Source of the DNA: Myxocyprinus asiaticus | Lineage: Eukaryota > Chordata > Actinopteri > Cypriniformes > Catostomidae | NCBI RefSeq assembly: GCF_019703515.2 | Contig: NC_059362.1 | Span: 45,063,826-45,127,825 of the forward strand | DNA length: 64,000 bases | Reading direction: 5' to 3' | Shown: in pieces, positions 10,774 through 23,115 of the stretch | Position numbering within the stretch: the first letter of the stretch is position 1 | Layout: every line of letters begins with the position of its first letter | Program-made: the position numbers and the translations under genes | Notes under the pieces: model-generated | What the model saw: the letters and a program-made list of their open reading frames with translations, nothing else | Database searches by the model: none | What the model was told of the DNA's origin: nothing

Positions 10774-10888
10774 GACCATCATGACAGACCTGTACCAGTT
10801 GAGTCAGGCAGATGGAGCAGGTGACTGGAGAAAGAAAGAGGCCAGAGATCTTTCCAGCCTGGTACAGAACAGGATCTCCTACCTACAG
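10774..10888 (+). CDS. fut8: fut8 coding exon (start of catalytic region)
   Basis: The exon begins with one base completing an arginine codon and encodes 38 whole codons, opening [18 protein letters not shown] and closing RISYLQ. This is the conserved lead-in to the FUT8 catalytic domain. The acceptor is ctgtgttttaag and the donor CAG|GTACAA, phase 0. The length of 115 bp keeps the frame with both neighbours. Confidence 0.97.
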
Positions 10889-11840
10889 GTACAAAAATCT
10901 TCTTAATCCCAAGAGTTTTTGAGACCGAATGCCAATGGGATGCAGTTGCCGAAGTGCACTATTTTACCATGTGTATATTGGTATTATCCAGCCTAAATCC
11001 AAATTACAGAAGGGTTGTTCAGTGTCAACTCAACCAGAGATCATAATTTACGTAATTGTTTTTATGTGAATAAATAAATGTACATTTCTAGTGTCAACAT
11101 TATTTGTACAGTACTTCAGACCATTGGCATATAATGCAAAAACAGGTGCTGAAGTCAACTGATTTTAGTAATAGGCCTACCTATCTCTGTGTAAAAATAA
11201 AATAATGATGCTCACACCTTTCTAATGTTATTTTTTTTACCTGTAGTTTTGCACCAAAATCATAGGCGAAAATTGTCATTTTGACCCATCTCTACAAAAT
11301 AATGGATTATTTGGTAAATATTGATCCATGCTATTTAACATTTTTGACCATGATTTAGGTTTATATTTCTTTAGAAGTAGTATTAACTAAATTAAAAATT
11401 TGGTTGGTTTGAAATGGAATAACCCATACCTATTCTGCTGCACAAAGGCAAAACGGAGAAACTACTCATTATGCCACAATCAATTGATTTATGACTCAAA
11501 TTGGGTCTTTTAGACTAGTATGATCAGTCACGTGGCAGGAGAGTCTGGCTCAACTATGCTCAGATTCAGAGAAAACGGGAGTGTGAAAACTGCAGTCACT
11601 ACAAAATCCATATTAAGAGTAACTTCAAAGCCATTTTTCTTAACCTCAGTGTCATGTAGTTATGCATTTGCCTTTCTTAGGGTAGTATTGTATATGCATT
11701 GATCATTCTGGTACATTGGACTAAAGATGTTGGAGAAAGCCTTTCCTTGGGAAACCTTCATGATAATGAGAATTATAAGCCCACCAACACTGGAAGAAAG
11801 GGAAGGTTTTTCTCTTTTACCAGCTCCAAAGCATCTTTTT
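10889..11840. other. Intron, no recognised features
   Basis: AT-rich intronic DNA without repeats that I recognise. Confidence 0.6.
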
Positions 11841-11841
11841 T

Positions 11842-11844
<3 letters not shown>

Positions 11845-11883
<39 letters not shown>
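11845..11883. repeat. (CT)n microsatellite
   Basis: About 19 CT units within the fut8 intron. Open frames across it encode only Leu-Ser repeats and are not genes. Confidence 0.95.
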
Positions 11884-11886
<3 letters not shown>

Positions 11887-12689
11887 ACAAAATTTTGAAG
11901 ACTTGGCAAATATTACAATACTAGAGACTCGGCTGACTCCAGCGAGTAATTGCTTCTCAGACTGGCATTTGAGCGAGCGTCTCTCATACAGACAAATGTT
12001 AGAAGCATTGACTGGGTATTAAGAAATAAAAAGATCAACAGTTTTGCTCACGTGCTTCGGGTTCGGCGTTCGTAAACAAAAGAATTAGCCAGATTGGTGC
12101 AAACGTCTATGTTTGCATTTGGTTAGAGAGAGCTCAACGGCAGACTTGCATCTCGATAAACGATGTTTAGAGACAAAATCAGCAAGCATCTAGGTAAACA
12201 TCATCTCAGATTTGTCTTTTGTTCACCACTTTTCCTTTACTCCACTCTTCATACTGAAATCTATGACTTCATCTCAGTCTAAGCACAGTGAAACAGCAGT
12301 AACTGGAAAGGTTGATGCTGTTAGTAAGTTTCATTTTTCTTTACAAACCACCTCTAATGGAAATCAAAATGTAACATCAAGTGAAGTCATTTTATTGATT
12401 TATTTAACAGTTTTCGTCATGACTTCTAAGTTACATCAGAAAGATTACATCTTGTGAATCTTGGCTTTGATGCCTCAGTCATGTATAATTTGTTCTCTGC
12501 GATGAAGCTCAAGTTTGTCAAATCAACTCAACGGGAACCTCATCAAGGATCCCACTTTATATAATGAGACAATAACCTAGCAGCTAATTAGCGCTATGCT
12601 ACTGAATGCTAACAAAAAAGAGTTTTGGACATGGTATCATGATAAAGCCATGGCATTCTTTGAAATACCTTGTAAATACAATGCTACCC

Positions 12690-12935
12690 AAGCTGCAAAG
12701 GCCAATTTGTAAGCCAGCCTATGATGGTTTTCTGGTCTTAGCTGGCTTAGCTAGTTGCCCAACAAGGCCAAACTGGAAATTCAGCTGGTTTAGCTGGTCG
12801 GCTTGATGGTCTTGAAGCCTGACCATTTGATAAGAGCCAAAACCCCTCGAATACCATCAAACTAGACCTGCTTGACCAGTCCAAACCAGCTTAGTGGCCA
12901 GCTGATACCAGCACACCATCTTAGACTGGTTTAAG
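12690..12935. repeat. Degenerate minisatellite of agctggtttagctggtc-like units
   Basis: Units resembling agctggtttagctggtc (for example 12738-12800) are followed by complementary-strand versions such as ccaaaccagcttagtggcca. The region is an imperfect tandem and inverted array within the intron. Confidence 0.6.
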
Positions 12936-12939
12936 CAAT

Positions 12940-13735
12940 TTTTATTTATTTATTTTTTGTCAGCAGGGATGGTAGTTCCATGTTTATCTTCGCACTACCT
13001 TAGACTTCTATGAAAATATAACCATACATGAATGGTAATCATTCAGTACCATGGTAAATATCAAAGTACCACAGTATTACCGTCTGATACCATCATCGTA
13101 CTACTGTTTTGTAAAAGTTCACTGCTACTGTTTTATGCCAAGGCAGCATTTTGTGGGCTTTTGGAAGCTAAAATGTTTTGAGCGCTCCAGACATCTGCTA
13201 GCATAGCAAACTTTGTGCTGACAGTATTGCATTTTAATTAAGAGTCAAATTTATATGGCCTTTGGTCAAAAAAACAAAACATGAAGAGGTTGACAGGCAG
13301 TTTGATTACTGTGATTGTGGGGAAAACAGTCTTCTGATGTTCAGCAGTATGTTGCATTTATGTATGTTTACTAAGATTGGAGTGTTATAAGAAGAGTGAA
13401 TTATTGTATTGATGTACAGATTTTTAAAGTACAATGTACACGTACCCCCTTTACACAAATGTATGGTGGTGGTACCATGGTACAGTGACAGTATCAGAGG
13501 GCAATACAGATTTCACATACTATATATAATTACCATATTCATATATCACCGTATTTACAAGGTACTCCAAGGAACATCAAAGGATATCAGGAGATTTTTC
13601 CCCCATCTTATATCACTTATATCAGACAAGCATCATCATTACGATTGTATAAAGATACATAAGGGTGTTTCTTCAACTAAGGGCACTTTTAGCACTGTGG
13701 ACTTCTAGAAACTAAAGTCTCGTTTTCACACACTA
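12940..13735. other. Intron, AT-rich, weak repeats of 'taccatggta' type
   Basis: Several copies of accatggta-like words (13060, 13475) are present but no defined element. No coding is supported. Confidence 0.4.
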
Positions 13736-13739
13736 TTTT

Positions 13740-14115
13740 TCTTTAATTTGTCTACTAACAGTGTATGTACATGGATCACAGAAGATGTCATGAAAATTCC
13801 CACCACAGTGTCATTTCCTGTGGTGGAAATGACGCTGATGGAAATGACATTTTTAACGCTTTTGAAAAAATAAATAAAAATGAATGACTTCTTTGTCTTG
13901 ATGAGGCTAATTTCATTGCTAACATTTTATGTGTCCTAAATACACCCAATTAAATAATATTTTCACAGTTTTTGCATAATTTGGCAAAATTACAGCTTGA
14001 CTGGAAATGACGTTAATAAAACGTGATATTTAACTTTTTTTTTTTTATTCAAACATAACTTGTCTCATATTTTATCTCAAGCTTGCTCTTCACTGACACT
14101 TTTGTCCACTTGGTT
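13740..14115 (-). repeat. Interspersed repeat, inverted relative to the copy at 2085-2240
   Basis: Matches the 2.1-kb copy on the opposite strand over cataatttggcaaaattaca and its flanks. Upstream of it, gtcatttcctgtggtggaaa is followed by a second ggaaatgac motif. The class is unknown. Confidence 0.55.
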
Positions 14116-14526
14116 CAAGGTTATTATGGTAAACGAAAATGATTACTAAGACGAAAATTAACTGTGAAAATGTTTCCGTAAACTATATATGTGAACAACA
14201 ATATTAAACTAAATGGAATCATGGACGACAGTACCATTGTTCCATATACGCATATTACTTGGTCGGCGTAGGGCACCAACTCTCTAGGGGGCACCATCTT
14301 ACCCTAGGGGGCAACAGAAACTCCACCAGCTGCCCTTACTTGCACTATATACATTATTCAAGGACCCGATAGCAGTGCGGAACACAGACGATCGCCTCAC
14401 GCTCGCACTTTCGCACCACGCCTCACACAAATGCAACCTAATTTTAAAGTGTTACAGATATTTTGTGGTGTTAATGGATGAAAGCTGAAACTATACTAAA
14501 ACTAAATACAAAAAGAGCCCATTTAA

Positions 14527-15271
14527 AGAGCACCTATCATGGTTTTTCAAATATGACCTTTCATGTAGTGTGTTTATATAGCAGTTTGTGAATGTAAAAA
14601 AAGTCTGCAAAGTTTCAAATATCAAAGTGCAAGAAATATGGAGTTATTGACACCCAAAAGAAAGAACCGATTTCTGAACACCTGAAACGAGTCGTTAGTA
14701 ATTCCAGACTTACTTCCTGTACTAACCTACGTAATTTGGTAACAAAAAACCCGCCTCTGGTCTGTTTACATGTACAGCCAGTGCAGGCTGTTAGCCTGTT
14801 AGCTGTTAGCCTCTGCTAACCGGCTAACTCACATTATTGTCAAACTACATATAAACTTACCACTGAGAAACATCCTGTTCTCGTCGTGCTTGCGATGGTA
14901 GTTCGGGTTGATCTTCCGATGTATCACTATCAGACTCGGCTCAAATTGGGGTAAAACAGAAATTTTTTCAGATGGAGCTGAAACTCGAATATGGTAGTGG
15001 GCGTTTCCTTTCCAACACGCGCTGTAAGTGGTAGACCAATCACAACAGACTGGGACATCTGACCAATCAGAGCTCTCTGAAAGGAATTTAGAATGAATCT
15101 TTTAGAACGGATCATTGAACGAGTCGTTTTTGTCACTGGGAAAAAAAGGTAATACTGCAATTTAAATTATGAGCAAATTAAAGTGTTTTTTGACCTTGGA
15201 TGCATGTAAATCTATTGTATGAGACCTTTCAAACAAAATTAGGCACGTTTAAAAACCATAATAGGTGCACT
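14527..15271. mobile_element. TTAA-flanked terminal-inverted-repeat element
   Basis: The ends are inverted copies: left agagcacctatcatggtttt (14527), right aaaaccataataggtgcact (ending 15271). Both are flanked outside by TTAA (14523-14526 and 15272-15275), the target signature of piggyBac-like elements. At 745 bp with no transposase it would be a non-autonomous copy. The - strand frame at 14930-15160 has no recognisable domain. Confidence 0.65.
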
Positions 15272-15339
15272 TTAAAAAAAAAAAAAACTAAATAAAAACT
15301 ATTTTTGCGCAATGAAAACTAACTAAATCTGACATTGAA

Positions 15340-15595
15340 ACGGGCGGACTGGGAAGAGAAATCGGCCCGGGATTTTACATAGAAACTGGCCCAAAAGTTG
15401 TCGCTGTCCTTTTCTGCATACCGCTGCCCCCTTCGGCATATCACGGTGCCATTTTGTGGCCCGTTCTGCATAACATGGCGGCCCATTTCAGCTTATCATG
15501 ACCCATTCGGCCCCGTTTCGCGGCCGGCCGACCGGGAAAAGTCCCGGCTCTCCCGATGTCCAGTTTGCCCCTGCTTTTCATAAATCTTTGTTAGG
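15340..15595. repeat. GC-rich interspersed repeat fragment
   Basis: A patch much richer in G+C than its surroundings (for example cgcggccggccgaccgggaa). A related fragment appears near 56995-57060 (ggactggccaccgggagcac). Family not identified. Short open frames in it lack domain similarity. Confidence 0.5.
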
Positions 15596-15980
15596 GGCAA
15601 AATTGTTTGTTGTGGTGGAAACTGTAGTTATTTCACTCTTTAGTTTTAAAACTTGTATTAATTTGCACTTTCATCATGTATTTTCATCTTTTAATATTAA
15701 ACGGTCTGGGACCAAACTAAAATAGTCAAATCTATACATTAAATGCATTTGAAAAGTACCAAAAATATTCATAAAGGAGAAAAATTTCCAGGTCAGTTTA
15801 ATGCGACCTTTATCTAACAAAAATAAAAAAGTTGAAATCTGTTAGTTTTAGTAAAAAAAAACAAAAAAAAGAATCACCCATAAGTAAATGCTACTACTTT
15901 ATAGTTTTGTAAATTAGAATAATTACAATTGTACAGCAATTTTAATTGCATATGTTGTGTTTCTCCTCTGTGTCCATTAG

Positions 15981-16218
15981 AACCCGCAGGACTGCAGTAA
16001 AGCGCGTAAGCTGGTGTGTAACATCAATAAGGGTTGTGGATACGGCTGTCAGCTTCATCACGTGGTGTATTGCTTCATGATCGCTTACGGCACACAGAGA
16101 GTTCTCATTCTGGAGTCACATAACTGGCGTTACGCTCCTAAAGGCTGGGAGACAGTGTTCCGACCCGTCAGTGACACCTGTACGGACCGATCCGGAGCCA
16201 CAACTGGACACTGGTCAG
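15981..16218 (+). CDS. fut8: fut8 coding exon (N-terminal part of GT23 domain)
   Basis: Reads [20 protein letters not shown] and continues through [20 protein letters not shown] to [10 protein letters not shown]. This cysteine-rich segment is one of the most conserved parts of FUT8; in the known enzyme these cysteines form disulphides that shape the catalytic domain. The acceptor is tgtgtccattag and the donor G|GTGAGC, phase 1. The 238-bp length agrees with the phases of both neighbours. Confidence 0.98.
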
Positions 16219-16299
16219 GTGAGCGAACGTCGATCTGTAAATATTCAATTTGAAGATCTTTTGAGTGTCTCAAAGCAAATGTTGTCTGTCTGAATATCT

Positions 16300-16569
16300 C
16301 TTTATGAAGTTGTTAACATGAAATCAAAACTGACTCTATTTGCTTGCTGAATAAATGGCAAGTTGTTTTGTGCAGGATTCATCAGTGCATGTTATTCTAA
16401 AAAAAAAAGTTACAATTATTAAAACTGATCAAAATTGTATACATTTCTCCACCTCTTTAACAACTTTTCTGCTGATGTAACCAAGGCCATGTGGGTGGGG
16501 AAAATAATATTAACCATTAATATGACGGCCTTCATCTAACAAGTCCACCCCTATATTATTTAAATCCTT
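16300..16569. repeat. Repeat fragment (gttaacatgaaatcaaaa type) and intron
   Basis: Contains aacatgaaatcaaaactgac and gattcatcagtgcatgttat, both similar to 33745-33850, where the same family appears with both ends. The remainder is unassigned intron. Confidence 0.5.
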
Positions 16570-18021
16570 ATTTAACAAAAATAAAGCCAAAATGGAGAAG
16601 CCATGTGTGGAAAAGTAAGTACACCTTATGATTCAGTAGCTTGTAGAACGAACTTTAGCAGCAATAACTTCAAGTAATCGTTTTCTGTATGACTTTATCA
16701 GTCTCTCACATCATTGTGGAGGAATTTTGGCCCACTCTTCTTTACAACGTTGCTTCAGTTCATTGAGGTTTGCGGGCATTTGTTTATGCACAGCTCTCTT
16801 AAGGTCCCGCCACAGCATTTCAATCGGGTTGAGGTCTGGACTTTGACTGGGCCATTGCAACACCTTGATTCTTTTCTTTTTCAGCCATTCTGTTGTAGAT
16901 TTGCTGGTGTGCTTTGGATCATTGTCCTGTTGCATGACACAATTTTGGCCAAGCTTTAGCTGTCGGACAGATGGCCTCACATTTGACTCTAGAATACTTT
17001 GGTATACAGAGGAGTTCATGGTCGACTCAATGACTGCAAGGTGCCCAGGTCGTGTGGCTGCAAAACAAGCCCAAATCATCACCCCTCCACCACCGTGCTT
17101 GACAGTTGGTATGAGGTGTTTGTGCTGATATGCTGTGTTTGGTTTTCACCAAACGTGGCGCTGTGCATTATGGCCAAACATCTCCATTTTGGTCTCGTCT
17201 GTCCAAAGGACATTGTTCCAGAAGTCTTGTGGTTTGTTCAGATGCAACTTTGCAAACCTAAGCCGTGCTGACATGTTCTTTTTAGAGAGAAGAGGCTTTC
17301 TCCTGGCAACCCTTCCAAACAAACCATATTTATTCAGTCTTTTTCTAATTGTACTGTCATGAATTTTAACATTTAACATGCTAACTGAGGCCTGTAGAGT
17401 CTGAGATGTAACTCTTGGGTTTTTTGCAATTTCTCTGAGCATTGCACGGTCTGACCTTGGGGTGAATTTGCTGGGACGTCCACTCCTGGGAAGATTGGCA
17501 ACTGTCTTGAATGTTTTCCACTTGTAAATAATCTTTCTCACTGTAGAATGATGGACTTTAAATTGTTTGGAAATGGCCCTATAACCCTTCTCAGATTGAT
17601 GGGCAGCAACAATTGCTTCTCTAAGATCATTGCTAATGTCTTTCCTCCTTGGCATTGTGTTAACACACACCTGAATGCACCAGACCAGCAAACTGCTAAA
17701 ACTTCAGCTTTTATAGAGGTGGTCACACTTGCTGATGATCAATTAATCAAGGGCATTTGATAAGCAGCACTTGGCTACTACTTAGCATCTTAATTTCTAT
17801 GGAAGCAGTAAGGGTGTACTTAGTTTTTCATATGTGGATTCTCCATTTTGGCTTTATTTTTGTTAAATCATGACATGGTGTAATATGTCATGTGTTGTTG
17901 TTCATCTGAGGTTGTATTTACCTAATTTTAAGACCTGCTAAGGACCAGATGATTTTTATTATGTCCTAATACGTAAAACTATAGAATTCAAGGAGAGTGT
18001 ACTTTCTTTTTCCCATGACTG
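16570..18021 (-). mobile_element. Tc1-like DNA transposon C, left end truncated
   Basis: The right inverted repeat is about 210 bp, running from near 17810 to tcccatgactg at 18021, followed by TA. Only the inner part remains at the left: ttaacaaaaataaagccaaa at 16572 onward matches the inner right repeat. The outer left roughly 150 bp with its terminal transposase site is absent. The element carries a 341-codon transposase frame. With one end missing it cannot transpose. Confidence 0.88.
16633..17655 (-). pseudogene. Tc1-family transposase with only two nonsense codons
   Basis: From ATG at 17655 (MPRRKDISNDLREAIVAAHQ) to TGA at 16633 the frame is continuous for 341 codons, the normal size for vertebrate Tc1-like transposases. 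It is broken only by TGA at 17146-17148 (codon 170) and TGA at 16711-16713 (codon 315). The helix-turn-helix (YRAISKQFKVHHSTVRKIIY) and GRPSK hook are present. The DDE residues are visible: LWTDETKME, MQQDNDPKH, and glutamate in DLNPIEMLW 34 residues on. At codon 170 arginine is usual, consistent with CGA-to-TGA decay. A longer reading from an upstream ATG at 17691 is possible but lacks family support. Confidence 0.9.
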
Positions 18022-19050
18022 TATATATCTCAGGGTGTAAATAAGGTGGTTCTGAAAAACTGCTTTTGTTTTTTGGTTCTCAATCATGTCACCTGTAGCA
18101 GAGTAAAATTTTGTGTTGATACAACAAAACAATCAAACATTATAGCATTACAAAAATTATTTATCCTAGTGTCCAAAAACATCTCCAAACAAATAAAACA
18201 TAATAATTGTACATAAGAACTAATTACACATGCAAACACAACAGTGACTAAAGGTCTGCATGCTATGCAAACATGATTTTAGTAATGAGATTTCACAGAA
18301 GGAGTTTCATTCTGTGTCATTTGAGTCATCATTGAGTCTGTGTCATTTACTTGCCACCATCTCCTGCTGGCCATGTGATTGATCACATGACTCTGCCCAA
18401 ATATGGTGGACTATCACCAGTGGTTGGGGCAGTCTGAACCTAATCCGATTGGTTTAGCGCTTGATGACGCTACAGCATTTTCGATGACGTCATCTGGTCC
18501 AGGAAATCTAACGTGTTTGTAGCCTAATAGCCAGATGCTGTGTGCACGTTGTGCTTCATGTGGGTTATCTAATGATCTATCCATTCAATATCTTTGTGTG
18601 TGGGCTCGTTTTAAAGATAATCGCCTCCTCTAAGTGATGGAATGTGCTAGTTTATGTTCTGTTTATTTTTCATGAAGTTATAAGCGGAAATGTGGCATAT
18701 GAGCAACACCTGTTTACATGAAACATGTATGTCAAAGACATAGCTATTAATCACTATATTTTTGTCTGCGAGTAAAACAAATAGGCTGAATGTTTTCTAC
18801 TCTTTGAGAGCCTTCCAACAACATATGACACATGGCTATTTGATGAGTTTGATGTTTTTACTGATTACAATAATATGCACACTGCAAAATGTTTAATAAA
18901 TTATCAAAACAGAACACTTCTGATTTGTCTCCAAATTTCAAAGCACTCCTTCAGATTTGGGTCATAATGCCTACATGCATTGGAAAGTAGATATTCTAAT
19001 CTTTAAAATGATACCTATTTTGTGTTGGTTAAGACTGCAGTTATTAACAT
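18022..19050 (+). repeat. Long interspersed repeat L, copy 1
   Basis: Matches, inverted, the block at 41095-41900. Shared words include tgcatgctatgcaaac, catgcaaacacaac, ctccaaacaaataaaacata against its complement, and ccaacacaaaatagg on the other strand. Element C ends exactly where this repeat begins (atatatctcagggtgtaaat), so it may have inserted in or at the edge of the repeat. No coding is recognised; class unknown. Confidence 0.7.
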
Positions 19051-19054
19051 TTTG

Positions 19055-19345
19055 TTAATTCAAACTTTTTAACATTACCTAACATTAACTAACAATGAAC
19101 AATACTTTGCAGCACTTATTAATCTTAGATCACGTTAATTTCAACGTATACTAATACTTTTTTTTTATTTAAAGTTTTATACATTAACATTAATGCATTA
19201 CGAACTGACTTGAACTAAACAATTGTAGTTTCATAAATTAACATTAACAAAGATTAATAAGTGTGATACAAAATATTGTTCTTTGTTAGTTCATGTTATC
19301 TAATGCATTAACTCATGTTAACAATTAGAATGTGTTATTGTAAAG
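19055..19345. mobile_element. Miniature element, taacattaact-rich family, copy 1
   Basis: Dense in variants of aactaatgttaac and closing with ttattgtaaagtgttg. Similar to the next copy and to 27345-27505. No coding capacity. Confidence 0.6.
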
Positions 19346-19424
19346 TGTTGTCTTCATTTCAATTGTGTCATTGTATTTTGTCATTTTTCTTGCTTATCAT
19401 TCATTTTAATCCATTTTTAAATGA

Positions 19425-19748
19425 ACCGGTAACACTTTACCATAATGTTGTATTAATTTACATTAATTCATTAAAAGAATAAAGCTTTAACAACATTTAA
19501 TAATTTTGGTTAATATTAATTTCCACATGTACTAATATATATTTTACATAAAATGGTGTATATGTTAACATTAGTAAATGCAGTATGAACTAGCATAAAC
19601 TAATAATGAACAATAGTATATTTATAAATTGCCATTAACAAAGAGTAATAAATGCTGTAAAAAGAATTGTTTATTTGTTAGTTCACAATACCTAATGCAT
19701 TTAACTAATGTTAACATATAGAACCTTATTGTGAAGTGCTACCAATTA
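19425..19748. mobile_element. Miniature element, taacattaact-rich family, copy 2
   Basis: Opens with ggtaacactttaccataatg and closes with cttattgtgaagtgctacca, an imperfect terminal inverted repeat. The interior consists of repeated attaacattag-like words. This is typical of miniature inverted-repeat elements abundant in cyprinids. Confidence 0.75.
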
Positions 19749-20540
19749 AGTTTTCTTTCTTCCTAATTTTTTTTTCAATCATTTTTATAGCTTATGAACT
19801 TGCATTATTTTAATTGGATGTAAAGCACTATGAAAACTACAGTTTATGAAATGTGCAATATAAGTGAACTTGCCTTGAAAAACTTACGACTATCAGCATA
19901 AATATACACTGTTAAAACTCGTTTTTATAGTACCTAGAATTCACTTGTCTAATATACTTCCTGCTAAATAGACAAAGTGTGACGATCTCATACAAGACAG
20001 ATATTTAAGCGCAATCAGGACAAGTGAAACTGTTCTCACCGCTTTGTGTCCTAATTATTCCAGCAAAGGATCTGGTGTGGGAATAGCTTATCTGAGGATT
20101 CTCGCCAAAACCCACAGCAGCCTCAAGAAAAAGGAAAAAAACCGAGCCGCGAGTACTCTTACATAAGCCTGGGAACGACTTGGGAGTTTTTTATTAAATA
20201 TTTTATGCCTTACCTAATTAAAATTTCAAGCATACTCTCGAGCACACATGCATTTGCTCTTAGATCGACCGTAATTCGTCATTGTTGTTTATTGTGTAAT
20301 TGTTCGGTTGAGTTTTAATGAGCTAGCTGTCAGTTGGTTTGCGGTTGGGACTTCAACGTTTAGTTGTACTGGTTTAATGGGTGTAATCAGAAGACCTACT
20401 TGTGTTTAACAAACTATTGAAACGTAGCCGTTGTTTCTATGCAGCATGTTCTGCGTAGGCTAATTTGTGGTTTGTGTTGCGATTTCATTATTCTAATAAT
20501 GCTTTGACTGTAGTCACAGAATGAAACGGTACAAGTGCTT
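19749..20540. other. Intron, no recognised features
   Basis: No coding or defined repeat seen. The part at 20040-20160 is somewhat more GC-rich. Confidence 0.5.
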
Positions 20541-20758
20541 AAAGGGATAGTTTACCCAAAAATTAAAATTGTCATTATTTACTCACTTATGTTGTTCCAA
20601 GCCCATATGGCTTCCTTTATTTCATGGAACACAATAGGAAAGGTTTTGAAGAATATTCATGCTGCTCTTTTCCATATTATTTAATTTTCCAAAAAGGATA
20701 ATAAAAACGTGTTCCACGGAAGAAAGAAAATCAAGTAAATGATGACAGAAGTTTCAAG
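20541..20758. mobile_element. Miniature element, aaagggatagttt family
   Basis: Begins aaagggatagtttacccaaa and closes with gtaaatgatgacagaa, the complement of the sequence just inside its left end. Related copies or fragments occur at 23455-23496, 36605-36660 and 63856-64000. Confidence 0.75.
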
Positions 20759-20917
20759 GCTTAATAAGGATGACCCGCTGACCCAGGGCCAATGTTGTGT
20801 GTTTGATAAATCTTATTGTACCTTCGTTAAACTTTTACATGTGTTTTGATGCCTTGAAAACTTATGTAATGCATTGAATTTTGTTGTTGCAAAGTCTGCT
20901 GATTTAACCCCTTATAC

Positions 20918-21913
20918 CAGTGGTTCTCAATTTTTGGGGGGTCACAGCCCCCCTTTTGAAACAAGAAAAACCTTCGCATTTTGTTTTATTTAAAATACAA
21001 TGAAAACTGAATGGAAAGTTTCACTTCACTCCAGGGGGTGCTTGGTCACTCAGAAAACCGAATCCTCCATTCATCCACATTTAACTACCAGAAAGTTTTA
21101 TATCTCATTGGAGACAGTTTTACTCTAGAATTGTTATTTTTTAATACAAATTGATAATTGCAAGGATTCATACCTTTGAATGGAAATGAGTTTCAGCAGT
21201 CTCTATAAAAGTTTTTTTTTTTTAAATCCTCATCCAGTAATAATAAATGACTGTGATTTTCACATCTTAACCAGCGCCATCAGTAACAGTAACAAGTATT
21301 ACGTGACAGCGCCGCCTACATGCTGTTTCGGTAGTGGTCAGGACCTCTGTACAATCTGATAAACTTGACCTTTCCGCCATTTTTTTATGCTTAAAAACGG
21401 ACCTTTCCGCCATCATTTACTCTCCCTCATCGTTCAAAATCAGTATTACTTTTTTTATCTGTGAAACACAAGATTGAGGGATGAGAGGATCGTGTTTGTG
21501 GCTGTCCAAGCTCCGAAAGCACATATCAAAGAACCTTCAAGTCATCCATAACACTCGTGCCTTAGATTTCAATTCTTCTGAAGTCATATAATGTGTTGTG
21601 TGAAAAGACCGAAACTTAAGAGTTAATTCACCTCGTCACTCATCTGAAACACACGCAAGAATAACCTTGTTTACATGAGTGCACCTGACATCAACGCTTG
21701 TCAAGAGCTGCGTGCGCAAGATGTGCTGTGGTGCCAGGCTAAAGTTTAAAGCCAGAGGAAAATAGATTGCGCATATCGGTTCTTATGTGTATTTTCACTA
21801 ATTGTTTTGAGTGTGTGAAAGTGAACGATATTTGAGGATGAGTCTTCCACGCCCTCCTTGCAGTACCTCCGCGCCCCCTATACAGGGCACACCCCACACT
21901 TTGAGAACCACTG
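20918..21913. mobile_element. hAT-superfamily non-autonomous element
   Basis: The ends are perfect 13-bp inverted repeats, cagtggttctcaa and ttgagaaccactg. The flanks are 8-bp direct repeats, ccttatac (20910-20917) and ccttaaac (21914-21921), with one mismatch, as expected for an old hAT target duplication. At 996 bp, with no transposase frame found inside, it is an internally deleted copy. Confidence 0.88.
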
Positions 21914-22199
21914 CCTTAAACTCTGGTGCATTTTTGGGATACCGCCCAAATTTTCACACTCAAATTTAAAAGCACACCATTCACACATACTGTGGACTAA
22001 TTGTAAAATAGTGGTCTCATTTTTCAGAGAACCCCCCAAATAAATAAAAAAGACTCCAGTTATTCATAAATAATATTGTATGTGTTTATAATCTTATGAT
22101 AAAGTTTTTTGGGGGAAAAACTTGTTGTCCAAACTTTGTAAATAGGTAATTCTGGTTCTGTTCACTCTACCTCACTTTGAAAAGTCTTATTTTATTCCA

Positions 22200-23115
22200 C
22201 TAGATGGCAGGACGTATATTTAGTATATATAGAATATTTTTTTCTCCATCACAATAAACAGATCTGAAATGCAGGTGGCGCTCTAACACATTGTAGCACT
22301 CACAGATGTGCTCGTCCATAGACATTCGTCTAATTTTCAGTTCATGCAACACCCTCGTTTTTTGATTGAATATCTCGGCCTCTGAGTGGACTAGAAGCTC
22401 AATCTTGGTGTCATTAGAAAGCTGAGATCCCCTTTATGATATAAAAGTGATATACTGATTTTGTCATCAGTAGTCGAAAACATATGATGATTTGTTTTGC
22501 ATGCTTTTACTTCTGGATGGAATATTTTGCTCTGGACATCTAAGATATAACATTGGATTATTCAGCCAAGCAAGCTCACAGACAAGTAGAAAATGGCTCA
22601 TTATTTTAGAAAACTCCCTAAGGGAAAAGCAGATCTAAAGTTTTTGGCTATTTGGGGCTTACAGCAGCAGTCATCGGAGCATAAATGAGACGTTTATATT
22701 TGATGACTTCAAGAAATCATATTTCACATTGTGATTCTTTTGAAAATCTTTCGAACTGTGGTAGTAGAGCAACAATAATAACTGTACAGTCACATTCCTG
22801 AGAATGAGCACTTTCATTTGATATATGACTTTTCCATTTAGGTGCTATGTGAAGGACTTTTGTCTTCATGTTAATATTTCTACCCCATTACCTCTAGAGG
22901 GCGCTAATTTTCAACGTGAATGTTTTTAGGCCTTATTTTGTTGTTTTAAGTAACATAAATGCAGAAGTCATGTTTTCTCTGAAAAGTGCAGATTCTAAGA
23001 TTTTCAGTGATATCTCATATGCCTGACTTTTGTATACGGAGACTTTAACGTTTTATGCATAAACTTTTTTTGCGATATAGCGCCCCCCTTTGGCAGGACC
23101 ATAGAGTTTAAGGAC
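22200..23115. repeat. Unclassified interspersed repeat region
   Basis: Contains several phrases of the 'ggcgctctaac' or 'agagggcgct' type (22276, 22898, 23083), which recur in fish interspersed repeats. No ends could be defined and no coding is supported. Confidence 0.4.
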
